From Brucella rhizosphaerae (GTDB lineage Bacteria; Pseudomonadota; Alphaproteobacteria; Rhizobiales; Rhizobiaceae): a stretch of 64,000 nucleotides of DNA. A program made the position numbers and the translations under genes. Below are positions 34,075-43,722 of the stretch, one piece after another; position 1 is the first letter of the stretch; each line of letters starts with the position of its first letter. Under the pieces are notes generated by a model. It was given only the letters and a program-made list of their open reading frames with translations, did not search any database and was not told where the DNA came from. The stretch lies in NCBI RefSeq assembly GCF_002252475.1, contig NZ_NNRK01000034.1:682001-746000 (forward strand), written 5' to 3'.

Positions 34075-35553
34075 ATGGGTCAAGCAGTCAGACATAGTAT
34101 CCGCTTCCTGTTGAATGGCGAGACGGTCGAACTCGATCGCGTATCGTCAACGGAAACCTTGCTCGATTACCTGCGTCTGGCCTGCAAGTTACGCGGCAGC
34201 AAGGAAGGTTGCGGTGAAGGAGATTGCGGTGCCTGCACGGTGCTGGTCGGCAAGATTGTGGATGGCGAACTGATCTACGAGAGCGTGAATGCCTGCATTC
34301 GCTTCGTTGGATCGCTTGATAGCTGCCATGTCGTAACGATTGAACATTTGCGTGGGTCGGATGGCGGTCTGCATCCTGTGCAGAAAGCAATGATCGACTT
34401 TCACGGTTCGCAGTGCGGCTTCTGCACGCCGGGCTTTGTCATGTCGCTTTATGGTCTCTGGATGCGCAATCCAAAGCCTCAGGACGCACAGATCGAAAAG
34501 GCGCTGCAAGGCAATCTTTGCCGCTGTACCGGCTATGAAGCCATCATGCGCGCAGCCCGTGCAATTTCCGATTACGGCACGGTTATGGAAGATCCGCTTG
34601 CCGGCGAACGGGCACATGTCATTGCGCAACTGACTGCAATGCGGGATGGTGCGCGGGTCGAAGTCGGTACCGACAAGGATCGACTGGTCGTGCCTGCCAA
34701 TCTTGATGATTTTGCTGCCATTTTTGTAAACGAGCCAAAAGCCACAATCGTCGCCGGTTCTACCGACGTGGGGCTGTGGGTTACAAAAATGATGCGAGAT
34801 ATTTCGCCCGTTGTCTTTATTGGCCATCTCACAGAGCTGCGCGCAATCAGTGAAGAAAAGGGCGTCATCACCATTGGTGCGGGCGTAACCTACACGGAAG
34901 CTTTTACGTTTCTCGCAAAGCGTATTCCTGCTTTGGGAAGCCTCATTAATCGTATTGGCGGCGAGCAGGTACGCAATATGGGTACTATTGGCGGCAATAT
35001 TGCCAATGGTTCGCCGATTGGCGACACGCCACCGCCATTGATTGCGCTGAACGCGAAACTCACTCTGCGCAAGGGTGCGGAACGCCGAACGATTCCTCTG
35101 GAAGAGTTTTTCATCGCCTATGGCAAGCAGGACCGTCAGCCGGGTGAGTTTGTGGAGGCCGTGCATGTGCCGGTGCCGGACGAAGGCAACCAGTTCGCCA
35201 TTCACAAAATTTCCAAGCGCTATGAGGAAGATATCACTGCCACGCTCGGTGCTTTCCATCTGACGCTTGATACGGGCGGCAATGTCGCATCCATTCGCAT
35301 CGCCTATGGCGGCATGGCAGCAACACCCAAGCGGGCCTTTGCCGTTGAAGCGGCACTGACCGGAAAACCATGGAGTGAGGCGACAGTTGAGGCAGCACTC
35401 GATGCTTATGCCAGCGATTATCAGCCTCTGAGCGACATGCGTGCAACTGCTGACTATCGTCTGCTGGTGGCCAAAAATCTGCTGCGCCGCTTCTATGCTG
35501 AGACACAAGGGCAAGCCGAACCTTTACGCACCCCAAGCGTTAAAGCCGCATAA
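34075..35553 (+). CDS. xdhA: Xanthine dehydrogenase small subunit (FeS/FAD)
   Basis: This protein of about 492 residues carries the electron-transfer centres. An N-terminal 2Fe-2S ferredoxin domain holds GCGEGDCGACTVLVG. A second 2Fe-2S domain holds SQCGFCTPGFVMSLYG and LCRCTGYEAIMRA. A central FAD domain contains IVAGSTDVGLWV and IGGNIANGSPIGDTPPPLIAL, and a CO-dehydrogenase-flavoprotein C-terminal domain follows. ATG at 34075 has GGGAG 9 bases upstream, while a TTG at 34066 in the same frame overlaps the uraH stop. It is followed by xdhB. Confidence 0.96.
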   Translation: MGQAVRHSIRFLLNGETVELDRVSSTETLLDYLRLACKLRGSKEGCGEGDCGACTVLVGKIVDGELIYESVNACIRFVGSLDSCHVVTIEHLRGSDGGLHPVQKAMIDFHGSQCGFCTPGFVMSLYGLWMRNPKPQDAQIEKALQGNLCRCTGYEAIMRAARAISDYGTVMEDPLAGERAHVIAQLTAMRDGARVEVGTDKDRLVVPANLDDFAAIFVNEPKATIVAGSTDVGLWVTKMMRDISPVVFIGHLTELRAISEEKGVITIGAGVTYTEAFTFLAKRIPALGSLINRIGGEQVRNMGTIGGNIANGSPIGDTPPPLIALNAKLTLRKGAERRTIPLEEFFIAYGKQDRQPGEFVEAVHVPVPDEGNQFAIHKISKRYEEDITATLGAFHLTLDTGGNVASIRIAYGGMAATPKRAFAVEAALTGKPWSEATVEAALDAYASDYQPLSDMRATADYRLLVAKNLLRRFYAETQGQAEPLRTPSVKAA

Positions 35554-35563
35554 GGAGGATGGC

Positions 35564-37918
35564 ATGAACAAACATCCTGCAAACGCCATCAAAGCTGCCC
35601 GGATCAAGGGTGGTGTCGCTACCGATCAGCGACATGATTCCGCGCATAAGCATGTGACGGGCGAAGCCGTTTATATTGACGACATTCCAGAACCCGAAGG
35701 CACGCTGCATATCGGCGTCGGCTTTTCGACGGTGGCGCATGCCAGGATCAGCACGGTTGATCTGTCCGCAGTGCGTGCTGCTCCCGGCGTGGTCGATGTG
35801 CTGACCTATAAGGATGTGCCGGGCGAGAATGATGTCTCGCCATCGGGTATGCATGACGATCCGATCTTCGCGGTTGATACTGTACAGTTTCACGGTCAGC
35901 CGATTTTTGCGGTTGTAGCGCGTACTCGCGATCAGGCCCGCCGCGCGGCACGTCTCGCCAAGGTCGAATATGAAGAAATGCCTGGTCTGTTTTCGATTGC
36001 AGGTCTCGATGGTTACAAGGACCGTCTGGTTTTCACACCGCTGACGCTTAATCGCGGTGATGCCCGCAAGGCCATTGACGACGCGCCGCGCAAGGTCAAA
36101 GCGCAGATGCTTGTCGGTGGACAAGATCACTTCTATCTGGAAGGTCAGGCTTCACTCGCTATCCCCGGTGAGGATGAAGACGTCACCATCTATTGCTCCA
36201 CGCAGGGGCCGAGCGAAACGCAGCATCTGGTTGCACATGCGCTTGGCGTGCCGAGCCATTCAGTCACGGTTGAAGTGCGCCGCATGGGTGGCGGTTTTGG
36301 CGGTAAGGAAACGCAGGCCAATCAGTGGGCGGCGATTGCAGCCATTGCGGCCAAGAAGCATAAGCGCGCCATGAAAATCCGGCTCGACCGTGACGAGGAT
36401 ATGACCTCAACCGGCAAGCGCCATGATTTCATGATCGATTACGAAGTCGGGTTTGATGAAGAGGGTAATATTCTCGGCGTCGATTATATGTTCGCCCTGA
36501 ATGCCGGTTTTTCTGCCGATCTGTCAGGGCCGGTCGGCGACCGTGCGCTGTTCCACTGCGATAATACCTATTTCTTCCCCGCTGTTCATGCACAATCTGC
36601 ACCGCTTTACACCAATACGGTATCCAACACAGCGTTTCGCGGTTTTGGCGGTCCACAAGGCATGGTGGGTGCTGAGCGCGTCATCGAGGAAGTGGCTTTT
36701 GCTGTCGGCAAAGACCCACTCGAAATCCGCAAGCTCAATTTCTACGATCAGATGGGCGCAGAAGGTACGCGCAATGTGACGCCGTATCACCAGAAGGTCG
36801 AAGATTGCATCATTCAGCGCATCGTTGCGGAGCTTGAGGAAAGCGCTGATTACGCCAAGCGCCGTGAAGCAATCCGCGAATTCAATGCAACAAGCCGCTA
36901 TGTTAAACGCGGCATGTCGCTGACGCCGGTGAAGTTCGGTATCTCTTTCACCAAAACGGAATCCAATCAGGCTGGCGCACTGGTGCATGTCTATAATGAT
37001 GGTTCGGTGCATATGAACCACGGCGGCACGGAGATGGGGCAGGGGCTTCATCTTAAAGTGGCGCAGGTGGTGGCCGAAGAATTCCAGATTGACCTTGATC
37101 GTGTAAAGATCACTGCAACGACCACTGCCAAAGTTCCGAATACGGCACCGACGGCAGCATCATCAGGCGCTGACCTCAACGGTATGGCCGCACAGGATGC
37201 GGCGCGTCAGATTAAGAAGCGCCTCATTCATTTTGCAGCGCAACAATATCAGGTGCCGGAAGATCAGGTTGTCTTCCTGCCGAACCGTATCCGCGTGGGC
37301 AATCAGGAAGTCAGTTTCAACGATCTGGTGAAGCAGGCCTATATCGGGCGTGTTCAGCTGTCTGCGTCGGGCCACTACAAGACGCCAAAAATTCATTGGG
37401 ACCGTGCCAAAGGCAGAGGCCACGCCTTCTATTATTATGCTTATGGTGCGGCCTGTTCGGAAGTGTCTGTTGATACACTGACCGGCGAATATGTGGTTGA
37501 ACGCACCGATATTCTGCATGATACCGGTCGGTCACTCAATCGTGCCATCGACATTGGTCAGGTGGAAGGTGGCTTCGTTCAGGGTATGGGCTGGCTGACA
37601 ACAGAAGAGCTGGTCTGGGACAATAAAGGGCGGTTGCGTACGCACGCGCCGTCGACTTACAAGATCCCATTGGCATCTGACCGACCGAAGATTTTCAATG
37701 TGGCGCTGACAGACTGGTCGGAGGCTTACGAGCCGACGATCCACCGTTCCAAGGCGGTTGGCGAGCCACCGCTGCCGCACGGTATGTCGGTGCTCTATGC
37801 ACTGTCAGATGCGGTTGCCAGTGTTGCCGATCACAAGATCAGTCCGCGTCTCGATGCGCCCGCCACGCCGGAGCGCGTGTTGATGGCCATCGAACGGTTA
37901 CGCAGTCAGAAGGGCTAA
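35564..37918 (+). CDS. xdhB: Xanthine dehydrogenase molybdopterin-binding subunit
   Basis: This 784-residue subunit holds the molybdenum cofactor and hydroxylates hypoxanthine to xanthine and urate. Motifs include the GQPIFAVVA and FYLEGQASLAIPGED region, STQGPSETQHLVAHALG, MGGGFGGKETQANQWA, NTAFRGFGGPQGM with the substrate-site arginine, and the catalytic glutamate in SKAVGEPPLPHGMS. GGAGG precedes the ATG at 35564, 10 bases after xdhA; the open frame reaches back into xdhA but is not family-like there. Confidence 0.97.
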   Translation: MNKHPANAIKAARIKGGVATDQRHDSAHKHVTGEAVYIDDIPEPEGTLHIGVGFSTVAHARISTVDLSAVRAAPGVVDVLTYKDVPGENDVSPSGMHDDPIFAVDTVQFHGQPIFAVVARTRDQARRAARLAKVEYEEMPGLFSIAGLDGYKDRLVFTPLTLNRGDARKAIDDAPRKVKAQMLVGGQDHFYLEGQASLAIPGEDEDVTIYCSTQGPSETQHLVAHALGVPSHSVTVEVRRMGGGFGGKETQANQWAAIAAIAAKKHKRAMKIRLDRDEDMTSTGKRHDFMIDYEVGFDEEGNILGVDYMFALNAGFSADLSGPVGDRALFHCDNTYFFPAVHAQSAPLYTNTVSNTAFRGFGGPQGMVGAERVIEEVAFAVGKDPLEIRKLNFYDQMGAEGTRNVTPYHQKVEDCIIQRIVAELEESADYAKRREAIREFNATSRYVKRGMSLTPVKFGISFTKTESNQAGALVHVYNDGSVHMNHGGTEMGQGLHLKVAQVVAEEFQIDLDRVKITATTTAKVPNTAPTAASSGADLNGMAAQDAARQIKKRLIHFAAQQYQVPEDQVVFLPNRIRVGNQEVSFNDLVKQAYIGRVQLSASGHYKTPKIHWDRAKGRGHAFYYYAYGAACSEVSVDTLTGEYVVERTDILHDTGRSLNRAIDIGQVEGGFVQGMGWLTTEELVWDNKGRLRTHAPSTYKIPLASDRPKIFNVALTDWSEAYEPTIHRSKAVGEPPLPHGMSVLYALSDAVASVADHKISPRLDAPATPERVLMAIERLRSQKG

Positions 37919-37922
37919 TGGG

Positions 37923-38765
37923 ATGCCGGGCGCGAGGGATGACATAAGAGCGTTTCTCAACAAGCGATCCGACAGCGTGTTGATCGAAGTGACAGACGTC
38001 AGAGGATCGGCACCGCGTAACGCAGGTGCATGGATGCTTGTCGCTCGTGACATGATCTTCCGTACGATTGGCGGTGGGCAACTCGAATTTATGGCGATTG
38101 ACCACGCCCGCAAGATCCTCCTCGGAGGCAAAGATTCCTCGTTGGATGTGTCGCCCATGGACGTAGCATTGGGCCCCGAAATTGGCCAATGCTGCGGTGG
38201 CCGCGTGGCTTTAAGCTTCCGGCGCGTCAATCGCGGATTAGCAGAGGAACTCATCGCGAAGGTCGATGCTGAAATCTCTACCCGTCCGCATGTCTATGTC
38301 TTTGGCGCAGGCCATGTGGGTGACGCCTTGGCTTACTCATTATCGCTGACGCCTGTGCGGGTCATTCTGGTTGATACGCGCGAAGCAGAACTCATGGCTG
38401 TCGACGCACCCGGAGTTGAGACTTGTCTCGCAGCCTTGCCAGAGCAGGTTGTGCGGTCAGCACCGCCCGGCAGTGCTTTTATCGTGCTGACCCACGACCA
38501 TGCGCTTGATTTCCTGATCGTGGCCGAGGCTTTGCAGCGTGGTGATGCTGTTTATGTCGGGATGATCGGTTCCAAGACGAAGAAAGCCACTTTCAAAAAT
38601 TGGTTGAAACGTGAAATCGGCAGCGATGGTCTATTTGAGAATCTTGTTTGTCCGGTCGGTGGATCGGTTGTGAAAGACAAGCGACCGGAAGTCATTGCCG
38701 CACTAGCGGCGGCTGAGGTTTTAACCGCGGTACTGGTTTCCAGCAAAGTCTTGCAGCCCGCCTAA
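37923..38765 (+). CDS. xdhC: Xanthine dehydrogenase accessory protein XdhC
   Basis: This 280-residue chaperone binds molybdenum cofactor, promotes its sulfuration and inserts it into XdhB. The N-terminal XdhC/CoxI domain has SVLIEVTDVRGSAPRNAGAWMLV and IGQCCGGRVALSF with the vicinal cysteines that bind molybdopterin. The C-terminal Rossmann-like domain has VYVFGAGHVGDALA. Start at ATG 37923, 4 bases after the xdhB stop. A RIME-like element begins directly after its stop codon. Confidence 0.96.
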   Translation: MPGARDDIRAFLNKRSDSVLIEVTDVRGSAPRNAGAWMLVARDMIFRTIGGGQLEFMAIDHARKILLGGKDSSLDVSPMDVALGPEIGQCCGGRVALSFRRVNRGLAEELIAKVDAEISTRPHVYVFGAGHVGDALAYSLSLTPVRVILVDTREAELMAVDAPGVETCLAALPEQVVRSAPPGSAFIVLTHDHALDFLIVAEALQRGDAVYVGMIGSKTKKATFKNWLKREIGSDGLFENLVCPVGGSVVKDKRPEVIAALAAAEVLTAVLVSSKVLQPA

Positions 38766-38865
38766 AAGCATTTCCAGAAAAAGTGCGAGGCGCTTTTGCG
38801 TAGGATAATGCGCAAAAACAAATAGTTACAGCGGTTCCAACGATCCAGACTTAACTGGAACCGCA
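38766..38865. repeat. RIME1-like intergenic element
   Basis: AAGCATTTCCAGAAAAAGTGCGAGGCGCTTTTGCG leads into TAATGCGCAAAAACAAATAG and ends AGCGGTTCCA...TGGAACCGC. The element at 53408 is nearly the reverse complement. It begins at the xdhC stop and has two palindromes, as RIME1 in Rhizobium. Confidence 0.78.
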
Positions 38866-38900
38866 TGTAAAGACATGCATTTAATATGACGGGCTTCTTT

Positions 38901-39815
38901 TTATGCCAATGCCTCACGGATGAGACGCTGGCACCGCTCACTCATGAAATCGATGATCAGACGGACTTTCGGGTCCTGAAAACGTTTATGCGGATAGATC
39001 GCAGCAAGCTGGATCGATGCCGGTGGTGTGCTTGAGAGAATAGGAATCAATCGTCCGTCGCGGATATATTCCTTCACTTCAAACAGTGGCTTGTTGATAA
39101 TTCCACGTCCACCCAAGGCCCATTGCGTCAATACGTCGCCGTCATCGGAGTCATAAGGTCCAGTTACTTCAAACTTGCGAAGCCCTTCCGGTGTTTGCAG
39201 TGACCAGTAATACTCTTTCGAGCCGGGAAAGCGGAGCAAAAGGCAGTCATATTTATCGCCTAAAAGCTCTTCAGGCGACTGAGGCGTTCCGTGCTTTTCG
39301 AGATATTCCGGGGCTGCGCAAATCACACGTTCGCAATTCAGAATACCGCGCATGCGCAGGTTCGAATTTTCCAAAACGCCCAATTTGAAAGCAACATCAA
39401 CACTTTCGCTCATGATGTCGATCTCGTGGTCAGATAGTCGCAGGCGCACTTCAATGTCGGGATACTTGTCGTGAAACTCCGGAATCCCTGATGCAATGAG
39501 CCTTCGGCCGAGCCCTAACGGCGCGGTAATTCGAATCGATCCCTTCGGATTCTTAGCCAGTTCAGCGACTGCCGCTTCGGCTTCATCCACGGCTTCGAGG
39601 ATTTTCAGTGCGCCGTCATAAAATACACGGCCATGCTCGGTTGGCGTCAGCTTGCGCGTGGTCCGGTTAAAGAGCCGCACACCAAGATGTTTCTCCAACT
39701 CTTTGATTCGATTACTTGCAACGGCTGGCGAAGCGCGCTGGTCGCGTCCTGCTGCCGACAAATTTCCCAATTCGACAACGCGCACAAAAACGCGCAGATT
39801 ATCAAGATATGACAT
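38901..39815 (-). CDS. LysR-family transcriptional regulator
   Basis: This 304-residue regulator has an N-terminal helix-turn-helix (YLDNLRVFVRVVELGNLSAAGRDQRASPAVASNRIKELE) and a LysR substrate-binding domain with GLGRRLIASGIPEFHDKYPDIEVRLRL. It lies within the purine cluster, divergent from puuD-guaD, so control of purine breakdown is likely. The ligand cannot be told. A candidate dyad lies at 39934-39957. Confidence 0.88.
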   Translation of the reverse strand: MSYLDNLRVFVRVVELGNLSAAGRDQRASPAVASNRIKELEKHLGVRLFNRTTRKLTPTEHGRVFYDGALKILEAVDEAEAAVAELAKNPKGSIRITAPLGLGRRLIASGIPEFHDKYPDIEVRLRLSDHEIDIMSESVDVAFKLGVLENSNLRMRGILNCERVICAAPEYLEKHGTPQSPEELLGDKYDCLLLRFPGSKEYYWSLQTPEGLRKFEVTGPYDSDDGDVLTQWALGGRGIINKPLFEVKEYIRDGRLIPILSSTPPASIQLAAIYPHKRFQDPKVRLIIDFMSERCQRLIREALA

Positions 39816-39933
39816 GCGTCCCCTCCACGATTGTCTATATTTTTTTGAAAGTGATGGTCGTGATGTGACGTTCCCTCAGGCGCAAAGCTTTGGCACATAA
39901 TAAATTAACGAACAATGGGGTCAGCGCATCGGC

Positions 39934-39957
39934 CCAAAAATCGAAATCGAATTTTGG
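39934..39957. promoter_or_regulatory. Candidate operator between LysR regulator and puuD
   Basis: CCAAAAATCGAAATCGAATTTTGG (24 bases; arms CCAAAA and TTTTGG, inner TCGA and TCGA) is nearly palindromic. It is 88 bases upstream of puuD and about 120 from the regulator's start. Confidence 0.4.
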
Positions 39958-40044
39958 AAAGCACGATGCGTCAACGAAACGAGACAGAGAGTCCTTGTGT
40001 AGCGTCCCTTAGGACACACGACGCTCTGAGAATGGGAGTGCCTG

Positions 40045-41280
40045 ATGTATGATCTTGCCGTGGCCTGGGACTGGCTGGGCTTCGCAGTGCGATGGCTGCA
40101 CGTCATCACTGCGATTGCGTGGATCGGCTCGTCTTTCTATTTTATCGCACTGGACCTTGGCTTGCGCCAGCGTCCGGGCTTGCCTGTCGGCGCTTATGGC
40201 GAAGAATGGCAGGTCCATGGGGGCGGTTTCTATCACATCCAGAAATATCTGGTTGCGCCTGCCGAAATGCCTGAGCATCTGACCTGGTTCAAATGGGAAT
40301 CCTACGCCACGTGGCTGTCGGGCTTCACTTTGCTTTGCATCGTTTATTATGCGGGTGCCGATCTTTATCTGGTCGATCCGAATGTGCTTGATGTATCGGC
40401 ACCGGTTGCGATTGCCATTTCGATTGCCTCACTGGCGTTCGGCTGGATCGCCTATAACACCATCTGCAAGCTGATGCTCGGCAAGAGCGATACACTCCTG
40501 ATGGTCATTCTCTACTGCATTCTGGTGGTGATGGCATGGGGCTATACGCATCTGTTTACAGGGCGCGCAGCCTTCCTGCATCTGGGTGCTTTCACCGCAA
40601 CGATCATGTCGGCCAACGTGTTCATGGTCATCATTCCGAACCAGAAAATTGTGGTTGCGGATTTGATCGCCGGTCGTAAGCCAGATCCGAAATATGGCAA
40701 GATCGCCAAGCAGCGTTCGACGCATAATAACTATCTGACGCTGCCGGTTCTGTTCCTGATGCTATCGAACCACTATCCGCTGGCGTTCGGGACCGAGTTC
40801 AACTGGATCATCGCATCGCTGGTGTTCCTGATGGGCGTTACGATCCGCCACTGGTTCAACACGCAACACGCCCGTAAGGGTAGCCCGACCTGGACATGGC
40901 TGGTGACGGTTATCCTGTTCATCATCATCATGTGGCTGTCGACTGTCCCGAAAATTCTGACCGGTGAACCGGCGGAGCAGAAGGTTTCATCGTTGCAGCA
41001 AACTTTCATCTCGGACCCGCACTTTGAAAAAGTGCGGGATACCGTTCTGGGGCGTTGTGCGATGTGTCATGCCAAGGAACCAGGCTGGGAAGGCATGATC
41101 GTGCCACCAAAAGGCGTGGTTCTTGAAACAGACAGGGATATAGCAGCCCACGCCCGCGAAATCTATTTGCAGGCTGGCCGATCCCATGCCATGCCGCCTG
41201 CCAATGTTACCGGCGTGAGCAATGAGGAGCGCAAGCTGCTCGCTTCCTGGTATGAATCCGCTACTGCTGGAGCAAAGTAA
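40045..41280 (+). CDS. puuD: Urate oxidase PuuD, membrane-bound with C-terminal cytochrome c
   Basis: This 411-residue protein has an N-terminal membrane part of about eight helices (MYDLAVAWDWLGFAVRWLHVITAIAWIGSSFYF; HLTWFKWESYATWLSGFTLL) matching the DUF989 urate oxidase family. A C-terminal cytochrome c domain binds haem at RCAMCHAKEPGW near residue 342. It oxidises urate to 5-hydroxyisourate and passes electrons to the respiratory chain rather than to oxygen directly, so no hydrogen peroxide is made. GGGAGTG precedes the ATG. guaD starts 2 bases after its stop. Confidence 0.94.
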   Translation: MYDLAVAWDWLGFAVRWLHVITAIAWIGSSFYFIALDLGLRQRPGLPVGAYGEEWQVHGGGFYHIQKYLVAPAEMPEHLTWFKWESYATWLSGFTLLCIVYYAGADLYLVDPNVLDVSAPVAIAISIASLAFGWIAYNTICKLMLGKSDTLLMVILYCILVVMAWGYTHLFTGRAAFLHLGAFTATIMSANVFMVIIPNQKIVVADLIAGRKPDPKYGKIAKQRSTHNNYLTLPVLFLMLSNHYPLAFGTEFNWIIASLVFLMGVTIRHWFNTQHARKGSPTWTWLVTVILFIIIMWLSTVPKILTGEPAEQKVSSLQQTFISDPHFEKVRDTVLGRCAMCHAKEPGWEGMIVPPKGVVLETDRDIAAHAREIYLQAGRSHAMPPANVTGVSNEERKLLASWYESATAGAK

Positions 41281-41282
41281 TA

Positions 41283-42587
41283 ATGACCAAACTTCTCATC
41301 CGTGGCCGCGTGCTGACCTTTCGTGATGAACCGCAAAGTCTGGATGACAGTCAATCCTATCGCTATATCGATGATGGTGCCGTGCTTGTTGAAAATGGCC
41401 GCATCGCGCGCCTCGGAGACTATGCCGAGATAAGCGCTGAAGCAGGCAGCGGCGTGAAGGTTGCCGATCATCGCCCACATCTCATCCTGCCCGGTTTCAT
41501 CGATACGCATATCCATTATCCGCAGACGCAGGTTATTGCGTCCTATGCCGCCAATCTTCTCGAATGGCTTAACACCTATACATTTGTGGCAGAGCAGAAG
41601 TTTGCCGATGAGCAGCACGCTGAATTTATCGCTGAGCGCTTTCTGGACGAACTGATACGCCATGGAACCACGACTGCTGTCGCTTATTGCTCAGTGCATC
41701 CGCAGAGCGTCGATGCCTATTTCCGTGCGTCGCAGCATCGCAATATGCGTATGCTCGGCGGCAAGGTGATGATGGATCGCAACGCACCGCCAGCGCTCTG
41801 CGATACAGCACAATCGGGTTATGATGACAGCAAGCAGTTGATCGAACGCTGGCATGGCAAGGATCGGCTTGATTATGTGATCACACCACGTTTCGCGATC
41901 ACTTCTACACCAGAACAGCTCGAAGCCAGTCAGGCGCTGGCACGCGAACATCCTGAATGCTTTATCCAGACGCATTTGTCGGAAAACCACGATGAGATTG
42001 CGTTTACGAAATCGCTTTATCCGGATGCGCCGGATTATCTGGGCATTTACGAGCATTACGGTCTGTTGGGCCAAAAGACATTGCTTGGCCATTCCATCCA
42101 TCTTGAAGAACGCGAAGTAGAGGTAATGGCAGAAACCGGTTCGGTCGCTGTTTTCTGCCCAACCTCAAACCTGTTCCTTGGTTCCGGTCTGTTCGACCGT
42201 GATCGCCTGAAGGCGTCCGGCGTGCGCATCGCTGTCGCAACCGATGTCGGTGGCGGCACCAGCTTCTCAATGCTTCGGACCATGGATGAAGGTTATAAGA
42301 TTCTGCAGTTGCGCGAGCAGCGCCTCAATCCATTCCAGTCATTTTATATGATGACGCTGGGCAATGCCCGGGCGCTCTCGATGGAAGACAAGATCGGTAC
42401 TCTCGACGAGGGTACAGAAGCTGATATCGTGGTGCTCAATTCAGCCGCCACGTCGTCAATGCGTCTTCGCATGGCGGCAGGTGCTTCGCTCGAACAGGAG
42501 CTGTTTTTGTTGCAGACAGTTGGTGATGACCGCGCGATTGTTGAAACCTATGTGGCGGGTAAGCCACTGAAGGCTGAACTCGCATAA
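41283..42587 (+). CDS. guaD: Guanine deaminase
   Basis: This 434-residue amidohydrolase converts guanine to xanthine and ammonia. The metal-binding HxH is in GFIDTHIHYPQTQVIA. HGTTTAVAYCSVHP, FIQTHLSENHDEI with a metal histidine, LLGHSIHLEEREVEVMA and ATDVGGGTSFSMLRTMDEG supply the remaining zinc ligands and catalytic aspartate. It is coupled to puuD. A RIME-like element begins 3 bases after its stop, and a possible terminator (ACCCGTAGC/GCTGCGGGT) lies at about 42729. Confidence 0.96.
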   Translation: MTKLLIRGRVLTFRDEPQSLDDSQSYRYIDDGAVLVENGRIARLGDYAEISAEAGSGVKVADHRPHLILPGFIDTHIHYPQTQVIASYAANLLEWLNTYTFVAEQKFADEQHAEFIAERFLDELIRHGTTTAVAYCSVHPQSVDAYFRASQHRNMRMLGGKVMMDRNAPPALCDTAQSGYDDSKQLIERWHGKDRLDYVITPRFAITSTPEQLEASQALAREHPECFIQTHLSENHDEIAFTKSLYPDAPDYLGIYEHYGLLGQKTLLGHSIHLEEREVEVMAETGSVAVFCPTSNLFLGSGLFDRDRLKASGVRIAVATDVGGGTSFSMLRTMDEGYKILQLREQRLNPFQSFYMMTLGNARALSMEDKIGTLDEGTEADIVVLNSAATSSMRLRMAAGASLEQELFLLQTVGDDRAIVETYVAGKPLKAELA

Positions 42588-42590
42588 TTG

Positions 42591-42691
42591 GAGCGCATCC
42601 TGAAAAGTGTGAAACGGTTTTCGGAAAAGATGCGCTTGAAAACAGATAATCAGAGCGCTGATCTGATTCAATCAGATTGAAACGCGCTCTT
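42591..42691. repeat. RIME-like two-palindrome element
   Basis: GAGCGCATCCTGAAAAGTGTGAAACGGTTTTCGG, AAGATGCGC, and then a second palindrome GAGCGCTGATCTGATTCAATCAGATTGAAACGCGCTC. This is the best-preserved full copy in the window. Confidence 0.8.
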
Positions 42692-42723
42692 AAGAATCTC
42701 TGGAGGAGGGAGAGGGAGGACCC

Positions 42724-42760
42724 GTAGCGGAGAGATCTGCTGCGGGTTCTTCTGTTTACC
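42724..42760 (+). terminator. Possible terminator downstream of guaD
   Basis: ACCCGTAGC can pair with GCTGCGGGT (one G-T) around GGAGAGATCT, followed by TCTTCTGTTT. The T tract is weak. Confidence 0.4.
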
Positions 42761-42809
42761 AGAGTATTTTTTTGATCATAAACCGGTTCCCACTTGTGGG
42801 AGACATGCT

Positions 42810-43628
42810 TTAAAGCTCTTCCGGTCGCTTGCCGCCCATGGTGCGGGTCAGTTCATCGGCTGTCGAGCGGATGAGCGGCCCAAGTTCTTCCAGCTTTTTC
42901 TTAGGCAAACGCACGGCAGGTCCAGAAACGGAAATGCCTGCAATTGCTTCGCCATATTCATTGAAAATAGGAGCCGCGATGCAGCACATGCCCAGCGTGT
43001 GTTCCTCATCATCAATCGACCAGCCGCGCGTGCGGGTTGCCTGAATATCCTTCAACAGAGCGGGCATTGTGTCGAGCGTCCGCTGTGTGAAATGCTCCAG
43101 CGTCCTGCCCGAAAGTGTGCGCGCAATCTCCGTATCCGACCATGTGGAAAGAACAGCCTTGCCAATGCCAGACGCATGAATCGGTCCGCGCCGCCCCGGG
43201 CGGAAGAAAGCGCGCATCGGTGCATGGCTTTCGATCTGCGAGATAAACACCACGTCGCCATCGTCTTCGACGCCGACATTTGCGGTTTCCCCGCTCGCCT
43301 CCATCAGTTGCTTGAGATAAGGCCGCGCCAATGTGCCAAGCTTGCGGAAGCGGCGAAAGGCATTGCCGATTTCAAATGCCTTGACGCCAATGGTCCAGTC
43401 GCCGCTTTCCGCATCATGCGAAACCATACCGTGATTTGAGAGCGAAGAGAGAAGCCGGTGTACAGTTGAAGGCGCCATGCCACTCGCATCGGCCAGGTCG
43501 GTCAATGTCGAGCCGTCATTCTCCGCAATCAGTGCCAGCAGCTTGAGACTGCGATCCAGAACCTGAACGGATGACGGTGCTGCGTTTTCCGCCGCCTTGC
43601 GACCCCGCTTCGGTTTTGCCTGTTCCAT
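42810..43628 (-). CDS. IclR-family transcriptional regulator
   Basis: This 272-residue regulator has an N-terminal winged helix (VLDRSLKLLALIAENDGSTLTDLADASGMAPSTVHRLLSSLSNHGMV) and the C-terminal IclR effector domain (GIGKAVLS, EEHTLGMCCIAAPIFNEYGEAIAGISVSGPAVRL). It is divergent from gcl. In Escherichia coli the IclR-type AllR represses gcl-hyi-glxR and responds to glyoxylate and allantoin, so an AllR-like role is likely by position, though sequence alone does not prove it. Confidence 0.88.
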   Translation of the reverse strand: MEQAKPKRGRKAAENAAPSSVQVLDRSLKLLALIAENDGSTLTDLADASGMAPSTVHRLLSSLSNHGMVSHDAESGDWTIGVKAFEIGNAFRRFRKLGTLARPYLKQLMEASGETANVGVEDDGDVVFISQIESHAPMRAFFRPGRRGPIHASGIGKAVLSTWSDTEIARTLSGRTLEHFTQRTLDTMPALLKDIQATRTRGWSIDDEEHTLGMCCIAAPIFNEYGEAIAGISVSGPAVRLPKKKLEELGPLIRSTADELTRTMGGKRPEEL

Positions 43629-43722
43629 GAGCCGCCTCCGATTCCCTGTTCGTGCATCACTACCTTATCCCTGTAAACTGGGAAAGTGTGCGGCGATTAT
43701 CTCCATTCCGTTGAAAATCTTT

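Noticed and set aside
34189-35514. A 441-codon minus-strand open frame
   Set aside because: It lies entirely antisense to xdhA, has no ribosome site and composition rich in His, Cys and Arg, as expected of the complement of a high-GC gene.
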